In this document: positions 20,056 to 31,303 of the stretch, one piece after another
Layout of the letters: each line of letters starts with the position of its first letter
Position numbering within the stretch: position 1 is the stretch's first letter
Source: Serratia sp. Ag1
Lineage (GTDB): Bacteria > Pseudomonadota > Gammaproteobacteria > Enterobacterales > Enterobacteriaceae
Assembly (NCBI RefSeq): GCF_000743355.1
Contig: NZ_JQEI01000030.1
Span: 1-64,000 of the forward strand
Reading direction: 5' to 3'
DNA: 64,000 nucleotides
Made by a program: the position numbers and the translations under genes
Notes under the pieces: model-generated
Told to the model about the DNA's origin: nothing
Seen by the model: the letters and a program-made list of their open reading frames with translations, nothing else
The model's database searches: none

Positions 20056-20742
20056 TCAGCCAGCGGACTGCAAAACGGCAAGATCGAGATACCCGCCCAG
20101 CGCCTGTTGCTCTATCTGCGGCAAATACGGGATTTCCCCCAGCAGCGGCGCGGGCAACAGACGACGCAGCGTGGCCAGATATTCCTGGTGGCGTTTGCCG
20201 GGTTGGGTGACATCGTTAGCGATCCAGCCCGCCAGGCGTAACCCCGCTTGCTGAACCGCCAGCGCGGTGAGCAAAGCATGGTTGATACAACCCAGCTTGA
20301 TACCCACCACCAGGATCACCGGCAGTTGTTCCTGCTGCACCCAATCGGCAAAAGTGTGTTGTTCTGAAAGCGGAGTAAACCACCCCCCGGCCCCCTCCAC
20401 CAACAGCCAGTCAGCACGCTGCTCAAGATGGCGTAAACCGGCAGAAAGCTGGACCAATGAAATCGGACGATCTTCGGCTTGGCTGACAATATGCGGTGAA
20501 GTGGGCTCGGCAAAGGTGTAAGGGTTTACTTCGGCATAAGCCAGCGGCACGCTGCTGTTTTTCTGCAACGCCAGCGCATCTGTATTGCGTAAACCCTGCG
20601 GCGTCATCTCACTGCCGGATGCCACCGGCTTATAACCGGCACAGCGCCAACCAGCCGCACAAGCGGCCTGCAACAGCGCACTGCTGGCCACGGTTTTGCC
20701 CACTTCAGTATCGGTTCCAGTCACAAACCAGCGCTCAATCAC
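20056..20742 (-). CDS. bioD: Dethiobiotin synthetase BioD
   Basis: ATP-dependent carboxylation of 7,8-diaminopelargonic acid to dethiobiotin. 228 residues with the P-loop GTDTEVGKT at the N-terminus, the KPVASGSE block, and VEGAGGWFTPL (substrate and metal site). It is the last gene of the bioBFCD operon, overlapping bioC by 8 nt. Its stop is 11 bp from the convergent urtE-like gene. Confidence 0.95.
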   Translation of the reverse strand: MIERWFVTGTDTEVGKTVASSALLQAACAAGWRCAGYKPVASGSEMTPQGLRNTDALALQKNSSVPLAYAEVNPYTFAEPTSPHIVSQAEDRPISLVQLSAGLRHLEQRADWLLVEGAGGWFTPLSEQHTFADWVQQEQLPVILVVGIKLGCINHALLTALAVQQAGLRLAGWIANDVTQPGKRHQEYLATLRRLLPAPLLGEIPYLPQIEQQALGGYLDLAVLQSAG

Positions 20743-21502
20743 GATAAATCACTCCATAAACCAGATGATAACTGAGGGGAAACTGGCCGCGTTGGCGTGG
20801 ATAAGCGGCCTGCAGCGCGGCTAATCGCTGGCGGGAAAGCAGGCCAGCCTCACGCCCCTGGTGCAAATGCGTGGCGCCAATGCCTTTCAGCGATCGCATC
20901 AGCGCCATCACGTCCGGGTATTCGAGGGTTTGCCACACGCTTTGCAGATGATGGCGATAGTCACCGCAGGCAGCGGCAATCTGCGCCAGCGGCAGAAAAT
21001 CATTCACATGGCGTTCACCATCGACCTGCTGCCAGGCATCTCCCAGTTCATGTAACGAACCGGCAGCCAATGTGGAAAACAGGATCACGCCACCGGGCCG
21101 CGTAATGCGGTACAGCTCCGCCAGCGCACGCGGCAGCGAACTGCACCATTGCACCACCAGGCTGCTGAAACTGATATCCACCGCCGCCGTGGGCAGCGGG
21201 ATCTGTTCAATATCGCCCAACAGATAAGCCTCTGCCGCCTGCCGTTGGCGGGCAAACGCCAGCATGCCCGGCGCCAGATCGAGCGCTGTTACCTGCTTGC
21301 CCAGCTCACGCCAGCGGCGGCTGAAATAACCGGTGCCGCAACCGGCATCCAGCAATTGTTGCCCCGGGTGGTTAAGCCCCATCCCCAGTAAGCGTTCACC
21401 GACTTCACGCTGCAACAACGCTGCGGCATCGTAACTTTGCGCCGCGCGGCTGAACGCCGAGGCCACCGCCTGCTTGTTCACCGAATCAGCGGCTAACGTC
21501 AT
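20735..21502 (-). CDS. bioC: Malonyl-ACP O-methyltransferase BioC
   Basis: SAM-dependent methylation of malonyl-ACP, the entry to pimeloyl synthesis. 255 residues (E. coli 251), with SAM motif [16 protein letters not shown] and FSSLVVQW further on. I chose ATG 21502 ([17 protein letters not shown]), which matches the family N-terminus; this start lies 17 bp inside the end of bioF, as is usual for this overlapping operon. Confidence 0.95.
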   Translation of the reverse strand: MTLAADSVNKQAVASAFSRAAQSYDAAALLQREVGERLLGMGLNHPGQQLLDAGCGTGYFSRRWRELGKQVTALDLAPGMLAFARQRQAAEAYLLGDIEQIPLPTAAVDISFSSLVVQWCSSLPRALAELYRITRPGGVILFSTLAAGSLHELGDAWQQVDGERHVNDFLPLAQIAAACGDYRHHLQSVWQTLEYPDVMALMRSLKGIGATHLHQGREAGLLSRQRLAALQAAYPRQRGQFPLSYHLVYGVIYRD

Positions 21503-22637
21503 GTAACACCTCCAGCAAACGGTCAATATCCTGCGGCTGATGCGCCGCCGTCAGGGTGATGCGCAACCGCGCACCGCCCGGCGGCACCGTCGGTGGACGA
21601 ATGGCACTTACCCACAGCCCGTGCTCACGCAGGCGTTGTGCCAAGTCGAGTGCTCGCTGGTTATCCCCCACCAGCAGCGGTTGGATGGCGGTATCTGAAT
21701 CAGTTAATGCCAACGGCAAGCTGGCGACCCCAGCACGAAACCGCTGAATATGGCGTTGCAACCGGCTACGCAACGCATCCCCTTGCTGGATACAACGTAA
21801 CGCCGCCTGCAAGGCACAGGCCTGTGCAGGTGGCATAGCGGTGCTGTAAATCAGATGGCGGGCAAACTGCAGCAGGTATTCCGCCAACGGTTCATCGCAC
21901 AAAATCGCGGCACCACTGACGCCAAACGCCTTACCAAAGGTCACCACCAGCACTTCTGGACGAACCCCCTGCTGCCAGCAGCTACCACGCCCCTGTTCAC
22001 CGCGCACGCCGATGCCGTGCGCATCGTCCACCATCAGCCAGGCTCCGGCCTGCTGCGTCAGGCGATGCAGTTCAGCCAACGGCGCGCTGTCGCCATCCAT
22101 GCTGAATACGCCTTCGGTGATCGCCAACTGCTGGCCTGCGCAAGGTTTCGCTAGCAACGCCGCTAATGCCTGCGGCTGATTGTGGCGAAAACGCCGTAAC
22201 TGCGCGGGTGAATGATCGGCGGCCTCCAAGATTGACGCATGGCTGAGTTTATCCGCCAGAATGCGATCGTCGGCCTGCATCAACGCAGCCAAGAGCGCCT
22301 GATTGGCGGCATAGCCAGAGACAAACAGCAGCGCACGCGGGTAACCAAGCCATTCCGCCAACTGTTGCTCCAACTCATCATGCGGTTGGCAAAAGCCGGT
22401 AACGTGGCCTGAACCGCCGCTGCCAACGCCGTAGCGCGCCGCTCCTTGCTGCCAGGCGGCGATCACTTCCGCCTGCTGGCTGAGGCCCAGATAGTCATTG
22501 CCCGAAAAGTTAAGGTAGCGTTGATTGCCAAGCTGCAGATAGCGGCCATTACCGCCCTGATTGACCTGTCGCTGACGGTAAGCGGCGGCACGTTGCCGTG
22601 CACCCAGAGCCTGTTCGATCCGTTGTTGCCAGCTCAT
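21486..22637 (-). CDS. bioF: 8-amino-7-oxononanoate synthase BioF
   Basis: PLP-dependent condensation of pimeloyl-ACP with alanine. 383 residues (E. coli 384). Conserved blocks: [29 protein letters not shown] and [16 protein letters not shown], the last containing the PLP lysine. Its ATG overlaps the bioB stop by one base (TAATG), giving coupled translation. Confidence 0.96.
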   Translation of the reverse strand: MSWQQRIEQALGARQRAAAYRQRQVNQGGNGRYLQLGNQRYLNFSGNDYLGLSQQAEVIAAWQQGAARYGVGSGGSGHVTGFCQPHDELEQQLAEWLGYPRALLFVSGYAANQALLAALMQADDRILADKLSHASILEAADHSPAQLRRFRHNQPQALAALLAKPCAGQQLAITEGVFSMDGDSAPLAELHRLTQQAGAWLMVDDAHGIGVRGEQGRGSCWQQGVRPEVLVVTFGKAFGVSGAAILCDEPLAEYLLQFARHLIYSTAMPPAQACALQAALRCIQQGDALRSRLQRHIQRFRAGVASLPLALTDSDTAIQPLLVGDNQRALDLAQRLREHGLWVSAIRPPTVPPGGARLRITLTAAHQPQDIDRLLEVLHDVSR

Positions 22638-23674
22638 TACAGCGCCGCGTTGTAGAATTCAGCGCTGTCGGCCTGCAACAACTGCTCTGCCAGCACTTGT
22701 TGTTGCTGATTGTCGCCATAAGCGGTGGCCGTTTGTTGCGGGTTCAACCCCAGCTTGCGGAACAGTTGCAGATCTTTGTCTTCGTCCGGGTTCGGCGTGG
22801 TCAGCAGTTTGCAACCGTAGAAAATCGAGTTGGCACCGGCCATAAAGCACATCGCTTGGGTCTGTTCGCTCATCTGTTCACGGCCAGCCGAAAGGCGCAC
22901 ATAGGACGATGGCATCATGATGCGGGCAATAGCGATGGTGCGGATAAAATCGAACGGATCAACGTCAGCGTTATCGGCCAATGGCGTCCCTTTGACTTTC
23001 ACCAGCATGTTGATCGGCACACTCTCCGGCGGCTTGGGCAAATTAGCCAGTTGCACCAGCAACCCGGCGCGATCGCTCACCGCTTCCCCCAGGCCGACGA
23101 TGCCGCCAGAACAGACTTTGATACCCGCTTCACGCACTTTATCCAGCGTGTCCAACCGTTCCTGATAGGTGCGAGTGGTGATGATGTTGCCGTAAAACTC
23201 CGGCGAGGTATCCAGATTGTGGTTGTAATAGTCCAGGCCCGCCTCGGCCAGGCGCTCGGCCTGGCTGCCGTCCAGCGTCCCCAGCGTCATACAGGTTTCC
23301 ATACCCAGCGCTTTCACGCCCTGCACCATCTGTTGCAGATACGGCATATCGCGTTCGTGCGGGTTTTTCCAGGCCGCACCCATGCAAAAACGGGTGGAGC
23401 CAGCCGCTTTGGCTTGGCGTGCGGATTCCAGCACCTGTTCCACCTGCATCAGCCGTTCAGATTCCAACCCGGTTTTATAACGTGAACTCTGCGGACAGTA
23501 CTTGCAGTCTTCTGGGCAAGCGCCAGTTTTGATCGAAAGCAGCGTACTCACCTGCACTTGCTGCGGATCAAAATGTTGGCGGTGAACGGTTTGCGCTTCG
23601 AACAACAATTCAAGCAGGGGTTTATCAAACAGGGCCTTGGCTTGCTCTAGGCTCCAATGAATGCGATCGGTCAT
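22637..23674 (-). CDS. bioB: Biotin synthase BioB
   Basis: Radical-SAM enzyme inserting sulfur into dethiobiotin. 345 residues (E. coli 346). The 4Fe-4S ligands are in [12 protein letters not shown]. The 2Fe-2S ligands are in the FCMG and CMTLG regions plus the conserved Arg in [11 protein letters not shown] prefer ATG 23674 ([13 protein letters not shown]) because the family begins here; upstream in-frame codons at 23683 and 23689 are possible, and no strong ribosome-binding site discriminates between them. It is the first gene of bioBFCD, divergent from bioA. Confidence 0.95.
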   Translation of the reverse strand: MTDRIHWSLEQAKALFDKPLLELLFEAQTVHRQHFDPQQVQVSTLLSIKTGACPEDCKYCPQSSRYKTGLESERLMQVEQVLESARQAKAAGSTRFCMGAAWKNPHERDMPYLQQMVQGVKALGMETCMTLGTLDGSQAERLAEAGLDYYNHNLDTSPEFYGNIITTRTYQERLDTLDKVREAGIKVCSGGIVGLGEAVSDRAGLLVQLANLPKPPESVPINMLVKVKGTPLADNADVDPFDFIRTIAIARIMMPSSYVRLSAGREQMSEQTQAMCFMAGANSIFYGCKLLTTPNPDEDKDLQLFRKLGLNPQQTATAYGDNQQQQVLAEQLLQADSAEFYNAAL

Positions 23675-23724
23675 TGACGACATATCCAAAGAGAGAAAAG
23701 TGTCGTCAGTGTAAATATTGCGGA

Positions 23725-23761
23725 TATACTGTCAACCATTCTGTTTTTTTTTGGTTTACAA
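23725..23761. promoter_or_regulatory. BirA operator/promoter between bioB and bioA
   Basis: Half-sites CTGTCAACC (23729-23737) and GGTTTACAA (23753-23761) are inverted with a 15-base spacer, like the E. coli bio operator bound by biotinyl-AMP-BirA. The left half-site carries one change from the ideal. TATACT (23725-23730) is a possible -10 for bioA. The right half-site ends only two bases before the bioA ATG. Confidence 0.75.
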
Positions 23762-23763
23762 CA

Positions 23764-25038
23764 ATGTCTCTGACCGCTGACGATCTCGCCTTCGATCAAC
23801 GCCACATTTGGCACCCTTACACGTCGATGAGCCACCCTCTGCCCTGCTACCCGGTCGAATCAGCCCAAGGGGCTGAATTGCAGTTGGCGGATGGCCGCTT
23901 GCTGGTAGACGGAATGTCGTCCTGGTGGGCCGCAATCCATGGCTACAATCATCCGCAACTGAATCAGGCAGCAACGCAACAGTTGGAGAAAATGTCGCAC
24001 GTGATGTTCGGCGGCATTACTCATCCGGCAGCCATTGCGCTCTGCCGCAAGCTGATCGCCATGACGCCAGAGGCTTTGCAATGCGTATTTCTGGCGGATT
24101 CCGGTTCCGTGGCAGTGGAAGTGGCGCTGAAGATGGCGCTGCAATACTGGCGGGCGCGCGGAGAACGGCGGCAGCGGATGCTGACCCTGCGCCACGGTTA
24201 TCATGGGGATACCTTTGGCGCAATGTCAGTATGCGACCCCGATAATTCTATGCACAGCCTGTATCAGGGGTATCTTGCACCACATCTGTTTGCCACTGCC
24301 CCCCAATGTCGTTTTGACCAACCTTGGGATGAGCGGGATATCGCGCCTTTCGCCGACTTACTGAATCAGCACCGAGGCGAGATTGCGGCCGTGATCCTGG
24401 AGCCCATCGTACAAGGTGCCGGTGGGATGCGTATCTATCACCCCACCTATCTGCAACGGGTGCGCGAGCTGTGCGATCGCCACCAGATTCTGTTGATCGC
24501 CGATGAGATCGCCACCGGTTTTGGCCGCACCGGCAAACTGTTCGCCTGCGAACACGCGGGCATCGTGCCGGATATTCTCTGCTTGGGCAAAGCGCTGACC
24601 GGCGGTTATATGACGCTTTCTGCCACCCTGACCACGCGTTCGGTCGCCGAAACCATCAGCAATGGTGCGGCAGGCTGCTTTATGCATGGGCCGACGTTTA
24701 TGGGCAATCCACTGGCTTGTGCAGTCGCCAGTGCCAGCCTGACCTTGCTGGAAGAAAACCGCTGGCAGCAGCAGGTCGCGGCTATCGAATCCCAACTCCG
24801 GCAACAGTTAATGCCGCTGTCAGCCTTGCCGAAGGTGGCGGATGTGCGCGTGCTGGGGGCGATTGGCGTGGTGGAGATGCGGGAAGCGGTGAATGTCGCC
24901 GAGTTGCAACGCAGCTTTGTTGCACGCGGCGTGTGGATCCGGCCATTTGGCAAGTTAATCTACCTGATGCCGCCTTACATTATTACGCCGGAACAGCTCG
25001 CCCGCCTGACCGCTGCGGTGGCTGCGGCGGTTGAATAA
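23764..25038 (+). CDS. bioA: Adenosylmethionine-8-amino-7-oxononanoate aminotransferase BioA
   Basis: PLP enzyme that makes 7,8-diaminopelargonate with S-adenosylmethionine as amino donor. 424 residues (E. coli 429): [56 protein letters not shown] and [15 protein letters not shown] (PLP lysine). I start at ATG 23764 (MSLTADD). A longer in-frame extension to 23674 would cross the operator. No Shine-Dalgarno sequence precedes the ATG; a T-run and the BirA half-site take that position. A hairpin follows the stop. Confidence 0.95.
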   Translation: MSLTADDLAFDQRHIWHPYTSMSHPLPCYPVESAQGAELQLADGRLLVDGMSSWWAAIHGYNHPQLNQAATQQLEKMSHVMFGGITHPAAIALCRKLIAMTPEALQCVFLADSGSVAVEVALKMALQYWRARGERRQRMLTLRHGYHGDTFGAMSVCDPDNSMHSLYQGYLAPHLFATAPQCRFDQPWDERDIAPFADLLNQHRGEIAAVILEPIVQGAGGMRIYHPTYLQRVRELCDRHQILLIADEIATGFGRTGKLFACEHAGIVPDILCLGKALTGGYMTLSATLTTRSVAETISNGAAGCFMHGPTFMGNPLACAVASASLTLLEENRWQQQVAAIESQLRQQLMPLSALPKVADVRVLGAIGVVEMREAVNVAELQRSFVARGVWIRPFGKLIYLMPPYIITPEQLARLTAAVAAAVE

Positions 25039-25039
25039 T

Positions 25040-25067
25040 CATAGGGTTCAGCCCACTGAACCCTATG
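25040..25067 (+). terminator. Hairpin after bioA
   Basis: CATAGGGTTCAG-ccca-CTGAACCCTATG is a perfect 12-bp stem right after the bioA stop. There is no T-run, so it may stabilise the 3' end rather than terminate by itself. Confidence 0.6.
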
Positions 25068-25072
25068 ACTAC

Positions 25073-25187
25073 TGACAAAGCCGGTTATTAGGGGGAGCGT
25101 GCCGAAGGGGTCGTAACGGCGTAAGCCGTCGGAGTGCCCCTCGGTGCGCTAGACCCGGGTATCTCGGGCTAGAAGACAACTTTGTCA
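25073..25187. repeat. 115-bp inverted-repeat element, copy 2
   Basis: Same length and about 90% identity to the copy at 462-576, with ends TGACAAAG and CTTTGTCA. The inner hairpin is ACGGC-gtaa-GCCGT (25116-25129). Both bases of its outermost pair differ from copy 1 (G-C there, A-T here), so pairing is kept. It lies between bioA and the 3' end of pgl. Confidence 0.85.
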
Positions 25188-25220
25188 TCAACCTCAGAGT
25201 TCAAAACATCACGGCCAGTA

Positions 25221-26216
25221 TTATTTAGCCAGCACGCTTACCCACATTGGGCCTTTGCCCACCGGATAGCGCGCCAGCGTAGTCAACACACCACTGGCCT
25301 GATCGATCGCACAGACTTCAATATGGCCGGATTTCTGCCCGGCAGAAATCACAAAACGGCCACGGTGATCGATATTAAACCCGCGCGGCTGCTCTTCCGT
25401 AGCATGATGCCCCACTACCTCAATACGGCTACCGTCGGCGGCAACGCTGAAAATAGTCAGAATGCTGGCGGTACGATCGCTAGCGTACAGGAAGCGACCA
25501 TCCGGCGTGATATGGATATCTGCCGCCCAGCGGGTACCGGTAAAATCGGCGGGCATCATATCCAGCGTTTGCACCAGCGAGTATTCACCGCCGTTTTCAC
25601 TAATCGCCAACACGTCTACCGTGCCATCCAGCTCATTCACGCAGTAAGCAAAACGCTGGTTCGGATGGAAGGCCATATGGCGTGGGCCTGCCCCCGCTGC
25701 AGCGGTTACCGCGTCCTGAACGTGTGGCGTCAGTTGGCCTTGCTGGCTCAGGTTGAACAGGCGGATGCGATCCTCTTTCAGGCACGGCACCAGCAGCAAC
25801 TGGTTGGTGGGATCGATATTCGCTGAATGCGGCGCAGTCAGGCCGTCAATCTGCTGGATCGGGGCAGTGACGACGCCATCACGGCCAATCGGGCTGACAC
25901 TGGCACAGTTGCCGCTGTAAGAGGCAGAAAACAGGTAGCGACCCTGCAGATCGGTTGAAATATGGGTCGGGCTGCCCGGCAGCGGAGCCATACCCGCTTC
26001 CTGCAATGTGCCATCGGCCTCAATACGGTAGCTGACAATACCAAACGCCGGGCGCACACCAACGTAAAGGTGAGTATTATCCGGGTGGATCGCCATCGGT
26101 TGTACCTGCCCTGGTGCATCCACCGTTTGCAGCAGGGCCAGTGCCCCCTGCTCGTCCAACTGCCAAACGTGGATCTGCTGGCTTTCCGGGCTGGCAACAT
26201 AAACGATTTGCTTCAT
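25221..26216 (-). CDS. pgl: 6-phosphogluconolactonase Pgl
   Basis: Seven-bladed beta-propeller lactonase of the oxidative pentose phosphate pathway. 331 residues, exactly the E. coli YbhE/Pgl length. It begins [18 protein letters not shown], contains the [20 protein letters not shown] blade and ends in [13 protein letters not shown]. The position beside bioA and ybhA is conserved. Transcribed alone; its promoter faces ybhA in the 173-bp gap. Confidence 0.95.
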   Translation of the reverse strand: MKQIVYVASPESQQIHVWQLDEQGALALLQTVDAPGQVQPMAIHPDNTHLYVGVRPAFGIVSYRIEADGTLQEAGMAPLPGSPTHISTDLQGRYLFSASYSGNCASVSPIGRDGVVTAPIQQIDGLTAPHSANIDPTNQLLLVPCLKEDRIRLFNLSQQGQLTPHVQDAVTAAAGAGPRHMAFHPNQRFAYCVNELDGTVDVLAISENGGEYSLVQTLDMMPADFTGTRWAADIHITPDGRFLYASDRTASILTIFSVAADGSRIEVVGHHATEEQPRGFNIDHRGRFVISAGQKSGHIEVCAIDQASGVLTTLARYPVGKGPMWVSVLAK

Positions 26217-26389
26217 TTGCGCTCCTTAATGAGAAAGAGTAACCGGTTTCAGTTTTTACGGTTTTCTCTAGCTTACCTGACATCCGTCACATAACAACCC
26301 CAGCATGCAGCGCACTCCCCAACGGTTTTATCGAACGGTTATCCGTTGTACCATCAGGTCATTTTCTTGCTAATCAAACTAGGATCGCT

Positions 26390-27211
26390 ATGAGCTACCG
26401 TGTTATTGCCCTTGATTTGGACGGCACCTTGCTGGACAACCAGAAACGCATCCTGCCACAGTCGCTGGCAGCCCTGGCAGAGGCCCGCGCCGCCGGTATC
26501 AAGGTGGTGATCGTTACCGGTCGCCACCATGTGGCTATTCATCCTTTCTATCAGGCTTTGCAAATCGATACGCCTGCCATCTGTTGCAACGGCACCTACC
26601 TGTACGATTTCCAGCAGCAACAGGTGTTGGCCGCCGATCCGCTGGCAAAAGATCAGGCCAAGCTGGTGTTACAAATGCTGAAACAGAGCAATATCCACGG
26701 CCTGATGTATGTAGATGATGCCATGCTGTATCAAGAAACCAACGGCCATGTGACGCGTTCGCTGGCGTGGGCAGCAACTTTGCCGCAGGCGCAACGCCCG
26801 ACATTGCTGCAGGTCGACAGTCTGGTTCAGGCTACAGATGAGGTGCAGGCGATCTGGAAGTTTGCCACTTCGCACAGCGATATCCCGGCGTTGCGCCAGT
26901 TTGCTGAAACCGTGGAACAAGAGCTGGGCTTGGCCTGTGAATGGTCATGGCACGATCAGGTGGATATCGCCAAAAACGGCAACAGCAAGGGCAACCGCTT
27001 GCAGCAATGGGTGGAATCTCAGGGTTTGACGATGGATCAGGTGGTAGCATTCGGCGATAACTACAACGATCTGAGCATGCTGGAAGCGGCTGGGTTGGGT
27101 GTTGCGATGGGGAACGCTGACGCCGCGATCAAAGAGCGCGCCGATCTGGTGATCGCCGATAACTTGCAGCCGGGTATTGCTGACGTCATCCACTCTCGCA
27201 TTCTGAGTTAA
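26390..27211 (+). CDS. ybhA: HAD-family pyridoxal phosphatase YbhA
   Basis: 273-residue HAD phosphatase of the Cof type (E. coli YbhA 272). Motif I is DLDGTLLDN, motif II VIVTGRH, motif III has the conserved Lys in NSKGNRL, and motif IV is FGDNYNDLSML. E. coli YbhA dephosphorylates pyridoxal phosphate and fructose-1,6-bisphosphate. Divergent from pgl, as in E. coli. Confidence 0.92.
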   Translation: MSYRVIALDLDGTLLDNQKRILPQSLAALAEARAAGIKVVIVTGRHHVAIHPFYQALQIDTPAICCNGTYLYDFQQQQVLAADPLAKDQAKLVLQMLKQSNIHGLMYVDDAMLYQETNGHVTRSLAWAATLPQAQRPTLLQVDSLVQATDEVQAIWKFATSHSDIPALRQFAETVEQELGLACEWSWHDQVDIAKNGNSKGNRLQQWVESQGLTMDQVVAFGDNYNDLSMLEAAGLGVAMGNADAAIKERADLVIADNLQPGIADVIHSRILS

Positions 27212-27278
27212 CGCTATTTTTTGGCGGCCTTTAATTGGCGGTGATGCTCGCCCGTAAAGCCGCCGCTAAAACGTTCAG

Positions 27279-28955
27279 TTACCCTCGCCTGCGTACCGGG
27301 GCACCATCAGCGACATAATAAGGCACCTCAATACGCGCCAAGGCTTGGCGGCCCCGAATAGCATCCGCTATCTTCTCGGCAATCATGATAGTCGGCGCAT
27401 TCAGGTTACCGGTGGTAATCAACGGCATAATGGATGCATCAACCACCCGCAGCCCATCAATGCCGTGCACTTTACCGTCATTACCGACCACCGCCATATT
27501 GTGGTACCCCATCGCGTTTGAACAAGATGGGTGGTAAGCCGTTTCCGCGTGATTACGCACAAAGCTATCCAGCTCATCATCGCTTTGCATATCAGCGCCC
27601 GGTGAAATCTCTTTGCCGCAGAAAGGTGCCAACGCCCGCTGTTGCATGATTTCACGCGTAATGCGGATCGCTGCGCGGAATTCCCGCCAGTCCTGCTCAT
27701 GCGACATATAATTGAACAGAATGCTTGGGTGCTCATGCGGATCTTTTGAGCGAACCTGGATCCGCCCACGACTCGGGGAACGCATCGAGCCCACATGCGC
27801 TTGGAAGCTATGCACTTTTATTGGGTTGGAACCATTGTAGTTAACCGCGACGGGCAGGAAATGGTACTGAATATTCGGCCAGTCGAACTCGTCATGGGTG
27901 CGAATAAAGCCACCGGCTTCAAAGTGGTTGCTGGCACCGATCCCGGTGCCCATCGCTAGCCACTCCGCTCCAATCGCTGGCCGACGGTGCAATTTCATCG
28001 CTGGCGACAGGGAGACGGGTTGCTGACATTCATACTGAAGATACATCTCCAGGTGATCCTGAAGATTGGCACCCACGCCAGGCAGATCGAGAACTATCGG
28101 GATATCTAGGCTCTTCAACAGTTCCCCTGGCCCAACACCGGAACGTTGCAGGATTTGCGGTGAAGCAATCGCCCCTGCACAGAGCAGAACCTCACGGCGC
28201 GCCCGGGCTGTGCGCCGCTCCCCTTTCTGTAACCAGGCTACGCCAGTAGCTCGCTGGTTATCAAAAAGAATACGATCGGTCACCGCATGCACTTCGATGG
28301 TCAGATTCGGGCGTGACCGCGCCTGATCGAGATAGCCCCGAGCGGTACTGGAGCGGCGGCCACGCGGCGTAACCGTCCTGTCCATCGGGCCAAAGCCTTC
28401 CTGGCGGTAGCCATTCAGGTCGTCGGTGCGGGGATACCCGGCCTGAACCGCGGCGTCAACCATGGCGTGAAACAGCACATTGTTATCAGGCTTTGGCGTC
28501 GTGACGCTGACCGGGCCATTGTCACCGTGATAATCATTGCCGCCGATATCACGGCGTTCAGCCGCCTTAAAATAGGGCAGGCAGTCCAGATAACTCCAGT
28601 TCTCCAGCCCTTTCTCCTGCGCCCAGCCGTCATAATCCATCGCGTTGCCACGAATGTAACACATCCCATTAATCAGCGATGAACCGCCCAGGCCTTTGCC
28701 GCGCCCGCACTCCATCCGGCGGTTATTCATAAAGGGCTCAGGATCGGTGAGGTAGGCCCAGTTGTAACGGCGGCCTTGCAGCGGGAAAGCCAACGCCGCA
28801 GGCATCTGGGTACGGAAATCCTGACGATAGTCCGGGCCACCGGCTTCCAGCAGCAGCACCGTCACGTCTGCATCTTCCGTCAGGCGCGTCGCCAACACGT
28901 TTCCGGCCGATCCGGCGCCGATAACAATGTAGTCATACTCATTGATATTACTCAT
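27279..28955 (-). CDS. betA: Choline dehydrogenase BetA
   Basis: FAD-dependent GMC oxidoreductase at the inner membrane; it oxidises choline to betaine aldehyde and on to glycine betaine. 558 residues (E. coli 556). Dinucleotide fold [14 protein letters not shown] at the N-terminus, [15 protein letters not shown] (GMC signature 1), [15 protein letters not shown] (signature 2) and the active-site region [10 protein letters not shown] start at 28955 (MSNINEYDY) with GGAG seven bases upstream. It is the last gene of betIBA. Confidence 0.95.
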   Translation of the reverse strand: MSNINEYDYIVIGAGSAGNVLATRLTEDADVTVLLLEAGGPDYRQDFRTQMPAALAFPLQGRRYNWAYLTDPEPFMNNRRMECGRGKGLGGSSLINGMCYIRGNAMDYDGWAQEKGLENWSYLDCLPYFKAAERRDIGGNDYHGDNGPVSVTTPKPDNNVLFHAMVDAAVQAGYPRTDDLNGYRQEGFGPMDRTVTPRGRRSSTARGYLDQARSRPNLTIEVHAVTDRILFDNQRATGVAWLQKGERRTARARREVLLCAGAIASPQILQRSGVGPGELLKSLDIPIVLDLPGVGANLQDHLEMYLQYECQQPVSLSPAMKLHRRPAIGAEWLAMGTGIGASNHFEAGGFIRTHDEFDWPNIQYHFLPVAVNYNGSNPIKVHSFQAHVGSMRSPSRGRIQVRSKDPHEHPSILFNYMSHEQDWREFRAAIRITREIMQQRALAPFCGKEISPGADMQSDDELDSFVRNHAETAYHPSCSNAMGYHNMAVVGNDGKVHGIDGLRVVDASIMPLITTGNLNAPTIMIAEKIADAIRGRQALARIEVPYYVADGAPVRRRG

Positions 28956-28979
28956 AAAGCACTCCAACATCCTGTGTCA

Positions 28980-30452
28980 TCAGAAGATCGAACTAAAAGC
29001 GTTCAGCTCCACCTGAATGGATTTGATACGCGTGTAATGGGAGAGAGAACAGATGCCGTTTTCCCGGCCTACGCCAGATTGCTTATAGCCACCCACGGGC
29101 ATTTGCGCTGGTGATTCTCCCCAGGAGTTGATCCAGCAGATCCCGGCCTGCAACTGGTGGATAACGTGATGCGCCTTTGCCAGATCGCGCGTTACCACCC
29201 CGGCCGCCAGACCAAAGTGGGTGTTATTGGCGCGGGCAATGGCCTCTTGCTCGTCGTCATAGGTCAGAATGCTCATCACCGGGCCAAAGATTTCTTCCTG
29301 AACGATGGTATGGTGGTCTTCACAGTCGGTAAAAATGGTGGGCTGCACATAGGCCCCCAATGCGAATACGCCGGAGGTTTCGCGCATGCCTCCGCACAGC
29401 AGACGAGCACCTTCGGCTTTGCCCTTTTCGATATAGCTCAGCACGTTTTCCATATGCGCGAAGCTGGTCAGTGGCCCGAAGTTGGTGTTCGGGTCCATCG
29501 GTTCACCCAGGCGAATACGCTTGACGCGAGTGACTAACGCCTGTTCCAGCGCTGCCTGCTGCGAGCGGTGCACGAACACCCTTGTACCGTTAGTGCAGAC
29601 CTGGCCCGAGCTGTAAAAGTTAGCCATCATGGCGATATCCGCCGCCTGTTCGATATCGGCATCAGGCAGGATCAGCAGCGGAGATTTGCCCCCCAGCTCC
29701 ATGGTGACTTCTTTAAGAGAAGAGGCGGCGGCGCTGGCCATCACTTTCTTGCCGGTTTCGATACCGCCAGTGAAAGAGATCTTCTCAATACGCGGATGCT
29801 CCGCCAACCATTGCCCCACCTGGCGGCCTGCGCCTTGCAGAACGTTAAACACGCCATCCGGCAGGCCAGCCTCAGTGTAGATCTCAGCCAGCTTCAATAC
29901 GCTCAACGGTGTAACTTCGCTGGGTTTGAAGATCATGGCATTGCCTGCCGCCAAGGCCGGAGCCGATTTCCAGAGCGCTATCTGGATAGGGTAGTTCCAA
30001 GCGCCGATCCCGGCGGTAACGCCCAGCGGTTCACGGCGTGTGTAAAAGAAGCTGGTGTCGCGCAGCGGGTACTGTTCACCCTCGATAGCGCTTGCCAGCC
30101 CCGCATAATACTCCAGCACATCAGCCCCGGTGGCGATATCCACCACCGAGGTTTCAGAATAGGGTTTGCCGGTATCCAGCGTTTCAAGCTGCGCCAGCTC
30201 GTCGTTGCGTTCACGCAGGATCGCCACCGCCCGCAGTAACACCCGCGCACGTTCCGTTCCCGTCATCGCCGCCCAGATTTTTTGGCCGCGCTCTGCGCTG
30301 GCTACCGCACGCTCAACGTCCGCTTCATTGGCGCGCTGCACTTCAGCCAGCACTTCGCCATTGGCCGGGTTGGTGGTGAAAAACGTTTCGGAGCCGCTGG
30401 CGTTGGTCAATCGACCATCAATATAGAGTTGTTGCAGAGGAAATTTAGGCAT
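28980..30452 (-). CDS. betB: Betaine aldehyde dehydrogenase BetB
   Basis: NAD(P)-dependent oxidation of betaine aldehyde to glycine betaine. 490 residues, identical in length to E. coli BetB. The catalytic glutamate is in [10 protein letters not shown] and the catalytic cysteine in [28 protein letters not shown] and [11 protein letters not shown] shape the cofactor site. Start 30452 ([13 protein letters not shown]) has AGGAAT upstream; the longer frame to 30542 would overlap betI. It lies between betI (86 bp gap) and betA. Confidence 0.95.
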   Translation of the reverse strand: MPKFPLQQLYIDGRLTNASGSETFFTTNPANGEVLAEVQRANEADVERAVASAERGQKIWAAMTGTERARVLLRAVAILRERNDELAQLETLDTGKPYSETSVVDIATGADVLEYYAGLASAIEGEQYPLRDTSFFYTRREPLGVTAGIGAWNYPIQIALWKSAPALAAGNAMIFKPSEVTPLSVLKLAEIYTEAGLPDGVFNVLQGAGRQVGQWLAEHPRIEKISFTGGIETGKKVMASAAASSLKEVTMELGGKSPLLILPDADIEQAADIAMMANFYSSGQVCTNGTRVFVHRSQQAALEQALVTRVKRIRLGEPMDPNTNFGPLTSFAHMENVLSYIEKGKAEGARLLCGGMRETSGVFALGAYVQPTIFTDCEDHHTIVQEEIFGPVMSILTYDDEQEAIARANNTHFGLAAGVVTRDLAKAHHVIHQLQAGICWINSWGESPAQMPVGGYKQSGVGRENGICSLSHYTRIKSIQVELNAFSSIF

Positions 30453-30538
30453 CGGGATATTCCTTATGTTTATCTCCGTCATACTTTCAGTCGCAGACTT
30501 GCCCGCCACTGAAAGCATTGGGGATATGCAGAGCGGGT

Positions 30539-31144
30539 TCACCGGCTGGCGGTACGCCCGGTGTAGGGGGAGAGGATGTTTTCGACATAGTCGTAGGCGA
30601 TTTCGCTGGCTTTATGCACGTCAAAATCCAGCCCGGTCAGGCTACCGCGCAGCCATAAACCATCGATCATGGCCGCCAGGCCGCGCGCGGCTTTACGCGC
30701 CTGCTCCTTTGGCAGATGCCTTTGAAATTGAAAGCAGCAATTTGAAAATAACCGGCTGTCGTTAGCACGCTGCAAACGGCGCAGCTTAGGCTGATGCATG
30801 CTCGCCGCCCAAAAATCGAGCCAGGTACGCATGGACAACGCGCTGGTCTGGCTGGGGTGAAAGTTGCCGTCGATAATGGCAAACAGTTGCTCTTGCGCGC
30901 TCGCGCCCGCCTTCTTGCGATATTCGGCCACGGCGTCGCGCAGATCGCACAGCACCTTGCGCATGGTCGCATTAAGCAACCCTTCCTTATCGCCGAAATA
31001 GTGGCTGACTATCCCGGTGGACATGCCCGCCTGATTGGCAACCTGAGAGATAGTGACGCCAGCTAAACCGACATTGCCAATAGTCGCAAAAGCAGCGTCT
31101 ATCAGTTGTTCCCTTCGCCGTTCGGGTATGTCTTTACGGTACAT
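30539..31144 (-). CDS. betI: TetR-type repressor BetI
   Basis: Choline-responsive repressor of the bet genes. 201 residues (E. coli 195). N-terminal HTH is [20 protein letters not shown] (about 28-47); [18 protein letters not shown] and [17 protein letters not shown] follow as in other BetI proteins. Start 31144 ([14 protein letters not shown]) has GGAGA eight bases upstream. It is the first gene of betIBA, divergent from the BCCT transporter gene across the operator. Confidence 0.93.
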   Translation of the reverse strand: MYRKDIPERRREQLIDAAFATIGNVGLAGVTISQVANQAGMSTGIVSHYFGDKEGLLNATMRKVLCDLRDAVAEYRKKAGASAQEQLFAIIDGNFHPSQTSALSMRTWLDFWAASMHQPKLRRLQRANDSRLFSNCCFQFQRHLPKEQARKAARGLAAMIDGLWLRGSLTGLDFDVHKASEIAYDYVENILSPYTGRTASR

Positions 31145-31183
31145 ATCTTCTCCAAGAATAAGTTCATGATGAGGCAAAATTCA

Positions 31184-31203
31184 TTGATTGCTCATTCAAT
31201 CAA
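31184..31203. promoter_or_regulatory. Probable BetI operator
   Basis: TTGATTG-ctcatt-CAATCAA is a perfect 7-bp inverted repeat with a six-base spacer in the betI-transporter intergenic region, 40 bp from the betI start. It resembles the E. coli BetI box in position and in its TGATTG/CAATCA arms. It would control both transcription directions. Confidence 0.75.
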
Positions 31204-31303
31204 CATACTATATGCTGCAAAAATGTCAATAAATAGAAACAAAAGTTAATTATTTGTTTTCATTAAGTTACGGATAACTAACACCTGCACATAGGATCTA
31301 CAA

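Noticed and set aside
22598-23485. Open frame opposite bioB (295 codons)
   Set aside because: Shadow of bioB; crosses the bioF start as well.
27212-27278. GGCGGC/GCCGCC inverted repeat between ybhA and betA as a terminator
   Set aside because: Stem is bulged and has no T-run in either direction; too weak to list.
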